Shown piece by piece: positions 14,035-29,000 of a DNA stretch of 64,000 nucleotides. Position numbers and translations under genes: made by a program. This stretch comes from JBBQVK01 sp038211735 (GTDB lineage Bacteria > Patescibacteriota > Gracilibacteria > Absconditabacterales > Absconditicoccaceae): positions 342,561-406,560 of the forward strand of contig JBBQVK010000002.1 in NCBI GenBank assembly GCA_038211735.1, in the 5' to 3' direction. The notes beneath the pieces were generated by a model. That model had not been told where the DNA came from, did no database searches, and saw nothing but the letters and a program-made list of their open reading frames with translations. Every line of letters starts with the position of its first letter. The first letter of the stretch is position 1.

Positions 14035-17000
14035 ATGGTTCCAACTGTATGTATCTCACGGAAAAGTATGACTAAGTGCATACTTGGATTACTCGTGATG
14101 TGCGCGTATCTATTTTCTTATGGTCATACGCAGGCCGCAACTGGAATGTGTACCAATGATCTTGTCGCGTATTGGAATTTCAATACAGGAGCAAGCGACT
14201 TCAGTAACAATGGTCATAGTGGGTCATTAGTATGAAACACAAATTTCACACAGGCTGGTATTAACTTGAGTGGCGCATATTTTGACGGATCAAACGACAG
14301 CATTTCAATCCCTGATTCAAATGATTTAGACTTCACCACAGGACTTACTATAGATATGTGGATCAATAGTACTGATACTAATTCTGCATTTCTTTTAAAT
14401 AAACAAGGGTCAGGTAATTACTGAAAGTATTCTATCTATAGAGGAAACGGTGGTGCATATAGTTGTACTTTAAATGAAGTAGCGGTTTTTGGAGAAATTG
14501 CTGCAGCTGACGCTCCAAACGGGACATGGTTTCATATGGTTTGCACCTATGATGGGTTGCAATTAAAAGTATTTAGAAATGGAGTATTCTACACTGGGGT
14601 AGCATATACTGGTGTAATCGCAGCGTCTGCATTGCCATTGCAAATATGAGAATATGGTGCATTTGATTATGCAGGAAGAATAGATGAAGTTAAACTATAT
14701 AGCAGAGCAATTACCACATGAGAAGTTGCCGCTTCCTACAACAACTGATTATCATTAGGACTTCTTTGAGTCGGTGATGCAGGATTGTGTACTGATACGG
14801 ATGGAGATGGTTCTTGGGCAGAGATCGATGATTGCGATGATAATGATGCATCATTATCTCCAAATGCAACAGATGCTACTTGTGATGCGATTGATAACGA
14901 TTGTGATGGCGATATTGACGAGGGATTTGTTAATTATAGCTACTTCATAGATGCTGACTCAGACGGGTATGGTAGCAATACATGAACATATTATTTACAA
15001 ACGATTGCGGGATGACTTAATCATACTTGTGGTATAGCAAGTGATAGGACTGTTAAATGTCGATGAGATGACGGCTCACAACAACTAGGAAATGGAAGTG
15101 GTGATACTACAAAAAGGAGTTCACCAATAACTGTAACCTGATTAACAGATATGGAAAGTATTGATGCTGGATGGTACTTTAGTTGTGCAGTTAAAAATGA
15201 TGGGACAGTATGGTGTCGATGATCAGATGCCACACAACAGTTGGGTAATGGAAATGCAGATACTACAAATAGACCTACTCCTATACAGGTAGTAGGACTT
15301 ACAAATGTAAAACAAATTGCTTTATGAATTGACCATGCATGTGCGCTTAAAGATAATTGAACCGTACGGTGTCGATGATCAGATTCCTCTCAACAGCTGG
15401 GAAATGGAAATAGTGATACAATTTCTAGATCAACTCCTGTTCTTGTAGTATGACTTTCGAATGTAGCGAAGATTGAAGCTTGGGGAAGTAACACATGTGC
15501 AATCACATCAGATTGAAGTTTACTATGTTGGGGATCGGATGGAACTCAACAGCTGGGAGATGGAAATGCAGATACTACGTCTGAATATACGCCTGGTGCT
15601 GTATCGTGACTATCAAATGTTACAAGTGTGGCAATGGGATCTAATCATGGGTGTGCTTCAGTAAGTAGTGGCTCAGTATATTGTCGATGAACTGATTCTT
15701 CACAACAATTGGGAGATGGGAATGCGGATACTACTGAAATGAATACACCAGGTATTGTAACAGGACTAACAAATGTAGTAGCCTTAGACGCAGGATATCC
15801 AACCTGTGCTCTTAAAAGCGATGGAACAATGTGGTGTCGATGACCAGATAATTCTCAACAGTTGGGAGATGGAAATGCAGACACTACTTCTGAATATACG
15901 CCATCACAAGTAGCAGTAGTGTCTTGAATTGTGCTAGCAGATTATGGACAGCATCACGGATGTGCAATGAATAGTGTAGGCTCTGTACGATGTCGAGGTG
16001 CTGACGGTGGATTCCAATTGGGAGACGGTGATGGAGCAGCCACAAATAGACAAACCGCAATTCTGGTAAGTGGATTCAATGGGTTGTTGCAATGGGAAGG
16101 AGTATTTGCGAGCTGTCTTGCATCGTATACATGATATGCAAATAACAATCGAGATTGTAATGATGCGCAATCATCTGCTTATTCTGGTGCAGCTGAAGTT
16201 ACCTGAGATAACATCGATCAAAGTTGTGATGGTCATGAAGAATGTTATGTCGATGCAGATAATGATGGATATAGACTAACTACTACCTTCACCTCAGCAG
16301 ATGCTGATTGTAACGATAGTGGAGAAGCGCTTGCGACAGATCCTACAGGAGAGTGTAACGATAACTCTTCAGTATCATATTCTGGAGCGACTGAAATTTG
16401 TGATGGACTAGATAATAATTGTGATACTGTAATAGATGAAGGCGTCCAGACAACGTACTATCGTGATAGCGATAGCGATGGACAAGGAAATATTTCAGTA
16501 ACTACAGGAGCATGTACTGCACCAAGTGGCTATACCTGAAATAGTACAGACTGTAACGATACGGTTAATACGATTTATTCAGGAGCATTTGAAATAACAG
16601 GAGACAACATCGATCAAAGTTGTGACGGAAAGGAACTCTGTTATGCAGATGCAGATAATGATACCTATAGAAATGGAGCAACAGTACTTTCAGCTGATAC
16701 CGACTGTAATGACAGCGGAGAAGCAGTAAGTGGTGATCCAACAGGAGAGTGTAACGATGCAAATGCAGCGATCAATCCTGGCGCAACAGAAGTATGTGAT
16801 GGAGTAGATAATGATTGTGATACCTTGGTAGATGAAGGTGCAACAAATACCTACTACCGTGATAGCGATAGCGACGGACAAGGAAATATTTCAATAACTA
16901 CGTGATCATGTTCGGTACCTGCTGGCTATATCGGTAACAGTTGGGACTGTAATGATACGGATAATACAATATATTCATGAGCAGTAGAAGTAACTGGAGA

Positions 17001-20000
17001 CAATATCGATCAAAGTTGTGATGGAAAAGAATTGTGTTACATCGATGCAGATAACGATACGTACAGATTGACTGGGACTGTGCTTTCTTCTGATACAGAC
17101 TGTAACGATAGTGGAGAAGCAGTTGCGGGTAACCCTACGTGAGAGTGTAACGATGCAAATGCGACGATACACCCATGAGCAGCAGAAATATGTGATGGAT
17201 TAGATAACGATTGTGATACCCTGATAGATGAAAATGTAACAAACATTTTCTACCGTGATAGTGATGGTGACACGTACGGTAATCCATCGGTAAGTACGGG
17301 TGGCGCATGAATTTGTACGCCTCCAAGCGGATTCGTCCCGGATAGTTGAGACTGTAACGATACGGTTAATACGATCTATTCATGAGCTACAGAAGTTGTA
17401 GGTGACAACATCGATCAAAGTTGTGATGGAAAAGAATTATGTTATGCAGATGCGGATAATGACACCTATAGAAATGGAACAACCGTAGTTTCTACAGATA
17501 CAGACTGTAATGACAGCGGAGAAGCAGTAAGTGGTGATCCTACGTGAGAGTGTAACGATGCGAATGCAGCAATCAATCCAGGTGCGACAGAAGTGTGTGA
17601 TGGAGTAGATAATGATTGTGATACACTGATAGATGAAGGAGTAACTTCAACCTATTATCGTGATAGCGATGGAGATGGCCAAGGAAATATTGCAGTGAGT
17701 ACAGGAGGAATATGAATTTGTACCGTGCCAAGTGGCTATACAGGAAATAATCGAGACTGTAACGATACGGTTAATACAATCTATTCATGAGCTACAGAAG
17801 TTGTAGGTGACAACATCGATCAAAGTTGTGATGGGAAAGAACTTTGTTACATCGATGCGGATGATGATACGTATAGATTAACTGGTACCGTACTTTCTTC
17901 AGATACTGATTGTAACGACAGCGGAGAAGCGGTTGCAGGAGATCCTGTGTGAGAGTGTAACGATGCAATTGCAGCGATCAATCCTGGCGCAACAGAAGTG
18001 TGTGATGGAGTAGATAACGATTGTGATACGTTGATAGATGAAGGCGTGACTTCAACATATTATCGTGATAGCGATAGCGACGGGCAAGGAAATATTTCAG
18101 TGACTACGTGAGGCGCATGAATTTGTACTGCACCTGCTGGCTATACTGGAAATAATTGGGACTGTAATGATACCGTGAATACGATTTACTCTTGAGCAGT
18201 AGAAGTAACAGGAGATAATGTGGATCAAAGTTGTGACGGGAAAGAACTCTGTTATGCAGATGCGGATAATGACACCTATAGAAATGGAGCAACCGTACTT
18301 TCTTCTGATACTGACTGTAATGACAGCGGAGAAGCGGTTGCAGGAGATCCTGCGTGAGAGTGTAACGATGCAAATGCAGCGATCAATCCTGGTGCGACAG
18401 AAGTGTGTGATGGAGTAGATAATGATTGTGATACGCTGATAGATGAAGGAGTAACTTCAACATATTATCGTGATAGCGATAGCGATGGACAAGGAAATAT
18501 TTCAGTGAGTACAGGTGGTGCATGAATTTGTACAGCACCAAGTGGGTATACAGGAAATAGTTGGGACTGTAATGATACCGTGAATACGATTTATTCTTGA
18601 GCGGTAGAAGTAACAGGAGACAATATTGATCAAAGTTGTGATGGGAAAGAACTATGTTACATCGATGCAGATAATGATACGTATAGATTAACTGGTACCG
18701 TACTTTCTTCTGATACGGACTGTAATGATAGTGGAGAAGCAGTTGCTGGTGACCCTACATGAGAGTGTAATGATGCAAATGCAGCGATCAATCCATGAGC
18801 AACAGAAGTATGTGATGGAGTAGATAATGATTGTGATACGTTGATAGATGAAGGAGTAACTTCAACGTACTATCAAGATAGTGATAGTGATGGGCAAGGA
18901 AATATTTCAGTGACTACGTGAGGCGCATGAATTTGTACAGCACCAAGTGGGTATACAGGAAATAGTTGGGATTGTAACGATGCAGTAAATACCATTTACT
19001 CATGAGCAGTAGAAATAACAGGAGATAATATTGATCAAAGTTGTGACGGAAAGGAACTCTGTTACATCGATGCAGATAATGATACGTATAGATTAACAGG
19101 AACAGTACTTTCTTCTGATGCAGACTGTAACGACAGCGGAGAAGCGGTTACAGGTGATCCAACAGGAGAGTGTAACGATGCAAATGCAGCGATCAATCCA
19201 GGTGCAACAGAAGTGTGTGACGGAGTAGATAACGATTGTGATACTGTAATAGATGAAGGCGTCCAGACAACGTACTATCGTGATAGCGATAGCGATGGAC
19301 AAGGAAATATTTCAGTAACTACTGGAGCTTGTTCAGTACCTGCTGGGTATACAGGCAATAGTTGGGACTGTAATGATACGGTGAATACTATTTACTCTGG
19401 AGCGGTAGAAGTAACAGGAGACAATATCGATCAAAGTTGTGATGGGAAAGAATTGTGTTACATAGATGCAGATAACGATACGTATAGATTAACAGGAACA
19501 GTGCTTTCTTCAGACGCAGACTGTAATGACAGTGGAGAAGCAGTCGCGGGAGATCCAGCAGGAGAGTGTAATGATGCGAATGCAGCGATTAATCCTGGGG
19601 CTACAGAGGTATGTGATGGAGTAGATAATGATTGTGATACGCTTATAGATGAAGGCGTAACAAATACCTATTATCGTGATAGCGATAGTGATGGGCAAGG
19701 TAATGTTTCACTATCCACCTGAGCATGTTCAGCGCCATCTGGATATACAGGAAATAGTTACGACTGTAATGATGCTGAAAATACTATATATTCATGAGCA
19801 ACGGAAATTTGTGATGGACAAGTAAATAATTGTGGCCAGTCGTTACCATGAAATGAAATAGACAATGATGTAGACTGATATGTTGAATGTAATATTGACT
19901 GATGAGGTTGGGATGGAAATTGAGCAGTTGTTTGATGAGGAGATTGTGATGATTCGCTCTACAGTATAAACCCGCTTACTATACGGTATACCGATGCGGA

Positions 20001-23000
20001 TGCAGATGGATTTTCTGATTGATCCACATTGACACAGTGTGCGGACCCTGGAGTAACCTATTATCTACCAGGCGAGTTGATTGGGACTTCTCATACATTA
20101 ACTTCGTTAGGTTCAGGATTAGTGTTATACCTTGACTTTGACGATAGAACATTGGTGGATAGAAGTGGAAATGGTAATAATGGAACCATTGGATGATCTG
20201 CATACTATACGCCTTCTAAAATAAATGGAGGAATATATTTTGCTGGTTCATCTGATATGATCAATGTTGGAAATCCGGTAGATCTTTCTAATACTAATTA
20301 TACGATCAGCGCACGATCTCAATTCCCTTTGAATGCAGGTAGTTGGAGGACGTTAGTAAGATGAGGAGCATACGATCATCCTGTATTAGTTGACCCATCG
20401 AACTATCTATGAATGTACGATAATAATGGAGGGAATTTCCGTACAAGTTCATATAATGTAGCTTCCATCTCTGCGTGATACCATCTCGTAACTGCAGTCG
20501 GTACATGAGGAGTAACAAATTTTTATATAGATGGTATATTTGTTGGTCAATCAGATGCAGTCAGTAGCAACAATGTTGCAACTATCGGTAATTATGCTGG
20601 ATGAGGTCAACCATGGTGAAAAATAGATGATTTCCGTATTTATCTTCGCGCTCTTTCTCCGTCCGAAATTGGAGATCTCTATGTGAGTACAAATTTGTAT
20701 GCTTCTGGGGATTGTTTAGATTCTAATAATTCAGTAAATCCTAGAACAACGTGGTATCTCGATGCAGATGGAGATGGCTATAGCGATGGAACTACAATAA
20801 AGCAATGTGGCAATCCTGGTGCCAATTATTATTTGCCAGAAGATCTAACTAGTCTTGATGGGGATTGTAATGATAGTAATAACACTGTCTATTCTGGAGC
20901 GGCAGAAGTGTGTGATGGATTGGATAACGATTGTGATACTGTAATAGATGAAGGAGTACAGACTACGTATTACCGTGATAGTGATAGCGATGGGCAAGGA
21001 AATATTTCAGTAACTACTGGAGCTTGTTCAGTACCTGCTGGCTATACAGGCAATAGTTGGGATTGTAACGATACCGTGAATACGATTTATTCATGAGCAG
21101 TAGAAGTAACAGGAGACAATATCGATCAAAGTTGTGATGGGAAAGAATTGTGTTATGCAGATGCAGATAACGATACCTATAGAAATGGAACAACAGTACT
21201 TTCTTCTGATACGGACTGCAATGACAGTGGAGAAGCTGTTGCTGGAGATCCTACGTGAGAGTGTAACGATGCAAATGCGGCGATCAATCCAGGAGCAACA
21301 GAGGTATGTGATGGAGTAGATAACGATTGTGATACTGTAATAGATGAAGGAGTACAGACTACGTATTACCGTGATAGTGATAGCGATGGGCAAGGAAATA
21401 TTTCAGTAACCACCTGAGCATGTTCAGTACCTGTTGGTTATACAGGCAATAGTTGGGACTGTAACGATACGGTTAATACAATTTATTCATGAGCGGTAGA
21501 AATAACCGGAGACAATATCGATCAAAGTTGTGATGGAAAAGAATTATGTTATGCAGATGCGGATAATGACACCTATAGAAATGGAGCAACCGTACTTTCT
21601 TCTGATACTGACTGTAACGATAGTGGAGAAGCAGTTGCTGGAGACCCAGCATGAGAGTGTAACGATGCGAATGCAGCGATCAATCCAGGTGCAACAGAAG
21701 TATGTGACGGAGTAGATAACGATTGTGATACGCTGATAGATGAGGGCGTAACATTAACGTACTATCGTGATAGCGATAGCGATGGACAAGGAAATGTTTC
21801 AGTGACTACTGGTGGTGCATGAATTTGTACCGCACCAAGTGGGTATACAGGAAATAGTTGGGACTGTAACGATACCGTGAATACGATTTATTCTTGAGCG
21901 GTAGAAGTAACAGGAGACAACGTCGATCAAAGTTGTGATGGAAAGGAACTGTGTTATGCAGATGCAGATAACGATACCTATAGAAACAGCGCAACCGTAC
22001 TTTCAGCTGATGCAGATTGTAATGACAGCGGAGAAGCGGTAAGTGGCGATCCTACTGGAGAGTGCGATGATAACGCTGCATATCTAAATCCTTTGACGAT
22101 ATGGTATTTGGATGCAGATGGTGATGGATTTTCAACGTGAGCAATTATGACTCAATGTACTGACCCGGGGGCAACATGGTATTTAGTACAAGAGCTGATT
22201 GGTTCAACAAATTCACAAACGACACTTGCTGATGGATTAATAGCTTATTGGAGTTTTGATCATATGGATGCAACTGATCAAAGTGCTGGTGGTACACATA
22301 ATGCTCTATCAAATGGTGCTACATTTGTAACTGGAGGTAAAGTAGGATATACAGCTCAATTCAATGGCACATCAGATAAATTAACTTGAGGGGCGTTAGG
22401 TATACCTGCAAGTATGACAATATCTGCTTGGGTTAAAAAAACAGCAAACAATTGACAAAAATCTTTCTTGAGCAATAGGTCTGGTGCAGGTACATATTAT
22501 GCTGGGGTGACGAATAGTCAGGTATTTCTGTATAACAATTCAGCAACTCCTGCATCAGCTCTTTCAGATGTTTGAGGTTTCAACATCGGAGCGCGACAGC
22601 ATATAGCAATCACAAATACTTGATCGCTAACTTATATATATGTAAATGGGGTATTAGAAAAAACAGTCAGTCAAATTGGTACTGCCTCTACAGGTTCACA
22701 ATTTGGTATTGGGTGGGATCCAAATATTTGAAGTGAATATTGGGATGGAAGTATAGATGAAGTACGCGTATATAGTCGTGCACTTTCTTCAGATGAAATT
22801 GAAGATTTGTATACAAGCACCAATAATTTCTCTACGGGAGATTGTCTCGATAGTAACGGTTCTGTCAATCCGATACAAGTTGAGGTCTGCGATGGAATAG
22901 ATAATGATTGTGATGGATTGGTAGATGAAGGATTATTATCAACCTTCTACCGCGATAGTGATGGCGATGGACAAGGTGATCTTGCAGTAACTACGTGAGC

Positions 23001-26000
23001 GTGTACCGCACCAAGTGGCTATACAGGTAACAATACAGACTGTAACGATACGGTAAGTACAATTTATTCATGAGCAGTGGAGGTAACAGGAGATAATATC
23101 GATCAAAGTTGTGATGGCAAAGAACTTTGTTATATCGATGCAGATGATGATACATATAGATTAACGGGGACCGTACTTTCAACAGACACAGACTGTGATG
23201 ATAGTGGAGAAGCGTGAAATAGTGATCCTACGTGAGAGTGTAACGATGCAGATTCGACGATACATCCATGAGCATCAGAAATATGTGATGGGATAGATAA
23301 CGATTGTGATTCGCAAATAGATGAAAATGTAACGAACACCTTTTACCAAGATAACGATGGTGATACGCATGGTAATCCATTGGTAATTACAGGTGGTGCC
23401 GGAATCTGTATACCTCCAAGCGGATATGTGCCAGATAGTTGAGATTGTAATGACACAGTAAACACAATCTACTATGGAGCAGTAGAAGTTGTAGGAGATA
23501 ATATTGATCAAAGTTGTGATGGGAAGGAACTCTGCTATATAGATGCAGATGATGATACATATAGATTATCTGGTACCGTACTTTCTTCTGATACCGACTG
23601 TAATGATAGTGGAGAAGCGCTTGCGACGGATCCGACAGGAGAGTGTGATGATACAAATGCGGCGATCAATCCAGGAGCAACAGAAGTATGTGATGAAGTA
23701 GATAACGATTGTGATACGTTGATTGATGAAGGCGTACAGACAACGTTCTATGGCGACAGCGATAGTGATGGACAAGGGGATAGTTCAGTAACCACCTGAG
23801 CGTGTACAGCACCGACTGGCTATACAGGCAATAGTTGGGACTGTAACGATGCCGTGAATACAATTTATTCATGAGCGGTAGAAATAACAGGAGACAACAT
23901 CGATCAAAGTTGTGACGGAAAAGAATTATGTTATGCAGATGCGGATAATGACACCTATAGAAATGGAGTAACCGTACTTTCTACTGATACGGACTGTAAC
24001 GATAGTGGAGAAGCAGTTGCGGGAGACCCTGCATGAGAGTGTAACGATGCGAATGCAGCGATCAATCCAGGTGCAACAGAAGTATGTGACGGAGTAGATA
24101 ATGATTGTGATACGCTGATAGATGAGGGCGTAACATTAACGTACTATCGTGATAGCGATAGCGATGGACAAGGAAATATTTCAGTGACTACGTGAGGTGC
24201 ATGAATTTGTACAGCACCAAGTGGGTATACAGGAAATAGTTGGGACTGTAATGATACCGTGAATACGATTTATTCTTGAGCATTTGAAGTAACAGGAGAC
24301 AACATCGATCAAAGTTGTGATGGAAAGGAATTGTGTTATGCAGATGCAGATAATGATACCTACAGAAACAGTGCAACCGTACTTTCAACTGATACCGACT
24401 GTAACGATAGTGGAGAAGCAGTTGCGGGCGATCCTACGTGAGAGTGTGATGATACCGCTGCATATCTAAATCCTTTGACGATATGGTATTTGGATGCAGA
24501 TGGTGATGGATTTTCAACGTGAGCGAGTATGACTCAATGTGCTGATCCGGGCGCTACATGGTATCTTTCAAGACAATTAATCTGAACGGCAGATACAGCT
24601 TATAGTTTAAATCTTACAGGCGGACTTGTGGGTTATTGGAGTTTTGATGGTAATAACGGTGATGATGACTCAGCAAATGGTAATACTGGAACATTGAATG
24701 GAGGAGTATTATTTACATGAGGGAAATTAAGTAGAGCAGCATCGTTTGATGGAGTAGATGATTTTATTGATATAGGAAGTTTAAATACGTTGCCATGAAA
24801 AACACAAGTCACTGTTTCGACTTGGTTCTATAATAATGATGCCCCATGAGGATGGGAATCTATCATTGGTCAGTTTGATTGATCTAATTGATGGCTAATA
24901 CATACTAGTAATACTTCTAATTATAGATTAATAGTTCTTCTATGATGAGGAAGTTCTTATGGTGGAATTGACGATGACTTAACTGCATGATGGCATCTAG
25001 TGACAATGGTTTTCGATGGAAATCTTGTAGGGAATGACAATAGGTTGAAAATGTATGTAGACTGAACACAAAGAACTATAGTCTCATGGAGTAGCTCTAT
25101 TCCATCGGTATTCCCAGATGCGACCTGAGTCCCTGCAAAAATAGGTATGTTGCAATGATATGGGCGTTATTTCGATGGGAAAGTGGACGATGTTCGTATT
25201 TACGATCGCGCTCTTTCTAATACAGAAGTAGAGAAACTCTATACATTAACAAACAAAGCACAGAATGGTGAATGTGCTGACGCTAATGGCACTATCCACC
25301 CTCTCGCTACTGAAATATGTGATGGTATAGATAACGATTGTGATGGACTAATAGATGAAGGGTTATCGATTCAAACCTATTACCTTGATAGTGATGGCGA
25401 CGGACAAGGTGATCCTGCAGTAACTACCGGATCTTGTTCAGTACCTACTGGCTATACAGGAAATAGTTGGGACTGTAATGATACGGTGAATACGATTTAC
25501 TCAGGAGCATTTGAAGTGACTGGAGATAATATCGATCAAAGTTGTGACGGGAAGGAATTGTGTTACATCGATGCAGATAATGATACGTATAGATTGACAG
25601 GGACTGTGCTTTCTTCTGATACAGATTGTAACGACAGTGGAGAAGCGGTTGCGGGAGATCCTACGTGAGAGTGTAACGATGCAAATGCAGCGATCAATCC
25701 TGGCGCAACAGAAGTATGTGATGAAGTAGATAACGATTGTGACACACTAATAGATGAGGGAGTCCAAACGACATACTATCAAGATAGTGATAGCGATGGA
25801 CAAGGAAATGTTTCAGTGACTACGTGAGCTTGTTCGGCACCAAGCGGTTATACTGGCAACAATACAGACTGTAACGATACAGTAAGTACAATTTATTCAT
25901 GAGCAGCAGAAGTAACCGGAGACAATATCGATCAAAGTTGTGACGGGCAGGAACTCTGTTACATAGATGCAGATGATGATACGTATAGATTAACTGGGAC

Positions 26001-29000
26001 TGTGCTTTCTTCTGATGCAGATTGTGATGATAGCTGAGAAGCTCTTGCGACAGATCCGACAGGAGAGTGTAACGATACGAATGCGACGATATATCCTGGG
26101 GCAACAGAACTTTGTGATGAATTGGACAATGATTGTGATACTGTGATAGATGAAGGAGCTACTAGTACATTCTACTTAGACTACGATAATGATCTTTATG
26201 GTGATGGGACATCCGTTATAGGATGTACACCTCCGCCTGCTTCTCCAGCTGGAACGATGGCATACTATACGTTCGATGATAGTACTGCAAAGGATAAGAG
26301 CGGGAATGGTAATCATGCACGTGCAGATACAGGAGTTACCTATAGTAATGATACTCATGATTGAACTGGAAAGTCCGTCCATTTAGCTGGTAATACAGCT
26401 ATCGAATTAGAGCCGTTCACAGGACTAGAGACTTGATATTCAGAAAGATCAATCTTCATGCGAGTAAATTCAGATTATACAAATCCTGGAGGATATACAA
26501 TGTTATACGATGAAGGCGATAATGATTCGTCTAACTATGTCTGGATAGGAGCGAATCCAGATCGTTCATTTGAAGTGTATATATGAAGTAATGTATTTTT
26601 CTATTCAACTCCCAACCAAGTAGCAAGCAATACATGGAATCAAATTTGATTAGTAATTGATCAACCAAATAGTGTGGCGGAACTATATGTAAATGGTGTT
26701 GTCGTAAAAACTTGAGCTGTTACAGCGCCTGTTGGACAACATGTGTGAGCTTCACGTGTAGGTGTATGGTATGATGACCTGTTTGGAGGAATTCCTTATG
26801 GACCAGAGTACTATCTTAGTGGGTATGTAGACGATGTATTGATTGTGAATAGAGCATTAACTGCTAGTGAAGTTAATAGCATCTATTCTGGTACATCAGG
26901 TGGATATACTACAGAAATTACCTTGTTATGAACAGGCAATGATTGTAATGATATCGCGTATGCAATTCATCCAGGGGTAACAGAAATCGCAGGTGATAAT
27001 ATTGACCAAAACTGTGATGGAGAAGAGCTATGTTATGTAGATTCAGATGATGATACATACAGATTATGATCTACATTGAGTTCAACAGATACTGACTGTG
27101 ACGATAGTGGGGAAGCACTTGCGACTGATCCGACAGGAGAGTGTAATGATGCAGACGCAGCGATCAACCCTGCTGCTACAGAAATTTGTGATGGTGTAGA
27201 TAACAACTGTGATGGACAGATTGATGAATCACTTTTGATTTCTTATTATCAAGATCTTGATAGTGACTGATATGGAAATCCATTAGTATCTACAGGTACT
27301 TGTAGTGTCCCAGGTGGATATACAGGAGATAATACAGATTGTAACGACTCTTCTGCGATACAACATCCATGACAAATCTGGTATGAAGATAGAGACCAAG
27401 ATTTGATAAGTTCATGAACCACTTTGATAAGTTGTTTACCTCCTGTTGGATTTAATATAAGTGGTAGTTTAAGTTCGCTTAGCAGTGATAACTGTCCATT
27501 ACATTATAATCCTACACAAGCCGATATAGATGGAGATCTTATCGGAGATGCGTGTGATCCTATAGTTTGTTGAGATAGTAAATTACAAATTTGAGAAAGT
27601 TGTGATGATGGAAATTCAGTCTGACTTGATGGATGTTCAGCAACCTGTCAAAATGAGTATTGCGGAGACACAACAATCAGTGCCGGAACATGGGATTCTG
27701 ATGTAACACCGGTAAGTGGTGCGACTACGCAATGAGAATGTACAAATATCGTTACGAAAGTGTGGTTAGAGTGAGCATTCAATACTGGTACAAGTACAAT
27801 GCGTACCGCATTAAATGCACAACACTTATTACCAGGACAATGATGAACATGATTAATTATTACCCCTGTAGGACAGCCATATTATGTATCACCACGGTTG
27901 TATACGTGAATCGAAGGATCATTATTTGATAGTCAACTTGGGGGAGTGTGAACTGATGGATGATACGCAAGTGATGTAGTAGATTGGGTATTGGTTTCTG
28001 TGAGAGATAGTGCAGCTTCAAGTACAAATGTTTGCCAACTTGCTGGGCTTTTGCACAGTGATGGGGCAGTAACATTCCCATGACCAGATTGTTGTCAGCT
28101 TACTGAAAGCCAGGACTATAATATTGTGATCGAGCATAGGAATCATCTTCCTGTTATGTCTACCGGACAGGTAGTAGTGACTAGTAATACATTAAGTTAT
28201 GACTTCAGAAATACTGACTCGTACGTAGCTGTATTTTATATATGACAGAAAAATTTATGATCTGGCATATATGCAATGTATGCATGAAATGCAGATCAGA
28301 AATCAACTGCAAGTGCAGATATATCAATTAGTAGCACAGATAGGACTGCAATAGTTTCTGTACAATCATCTGGTTATAATCAAAGCGACTTAAACTTAGA
28401 TTGATATTATAGTTATAGTGGCGATATGCTCTTGTGGTCTGCAAACCAGTCAAAGAATACAGGTATTTCGAACGACCATCCGAAGAGTTCACCAAACAAT
28501 ATCCGCGCACCGTATAGTCTTACTATGGAGGAGGAATGTGATGATGGCAATTATTTAACATGAGATGGATGTGGGGTTACCTGTTTGTGTGAAAACCTAG
28601 ACGGAGACACTGTAACAGCATGTGGTGCAGATTGAAATCTCGCAACAACTTGAGATAACGATTGTAATGATTTAAATTGAACTATTTATCCAGGAGCTCA
28701 AGAACTCTGTGATGGCCTAGATAATGATTGTGATGGGCAGATTGATGAGTGAGCGCAGAATACCTACTACCTTGATAATGACGGGGATGGTCAAGGTAAT
28801 CCTTCAATTTCTACTGGTGCATGTATTGCTCCACTAGGATATACAGGGGATAATTCAGACTGTAACGATAGTGATAACACTATATATTCATGAGCAGTAG
28901 AAATTACAGGCGACAATATCGATCAAAGTTGTGATGGAAGAGAACTCTGTTATCTAGATGCAGACAATGATACCTATAGACTGACATGAACAGTTCTATC

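Noticed and set aside
16565..26104. Long minus-strand frames rich in His, Arg, Leu and Tyr opposite the repeat arrays
   Set aside because: They recur in step with the plus-strand repeats and have low-complexity compositions from antisense reading of Asp/Asn/Gly codons. They have no domains or start signals.
16500..26160. Regularly spaced near-identical DNA repeats that might look like a CRISPR or satellite array
   Set aside because: The period is about 400 bases, the whole unit is conserved, and it is in frame with the giant protein. It is coding repeat, not a spacer array.
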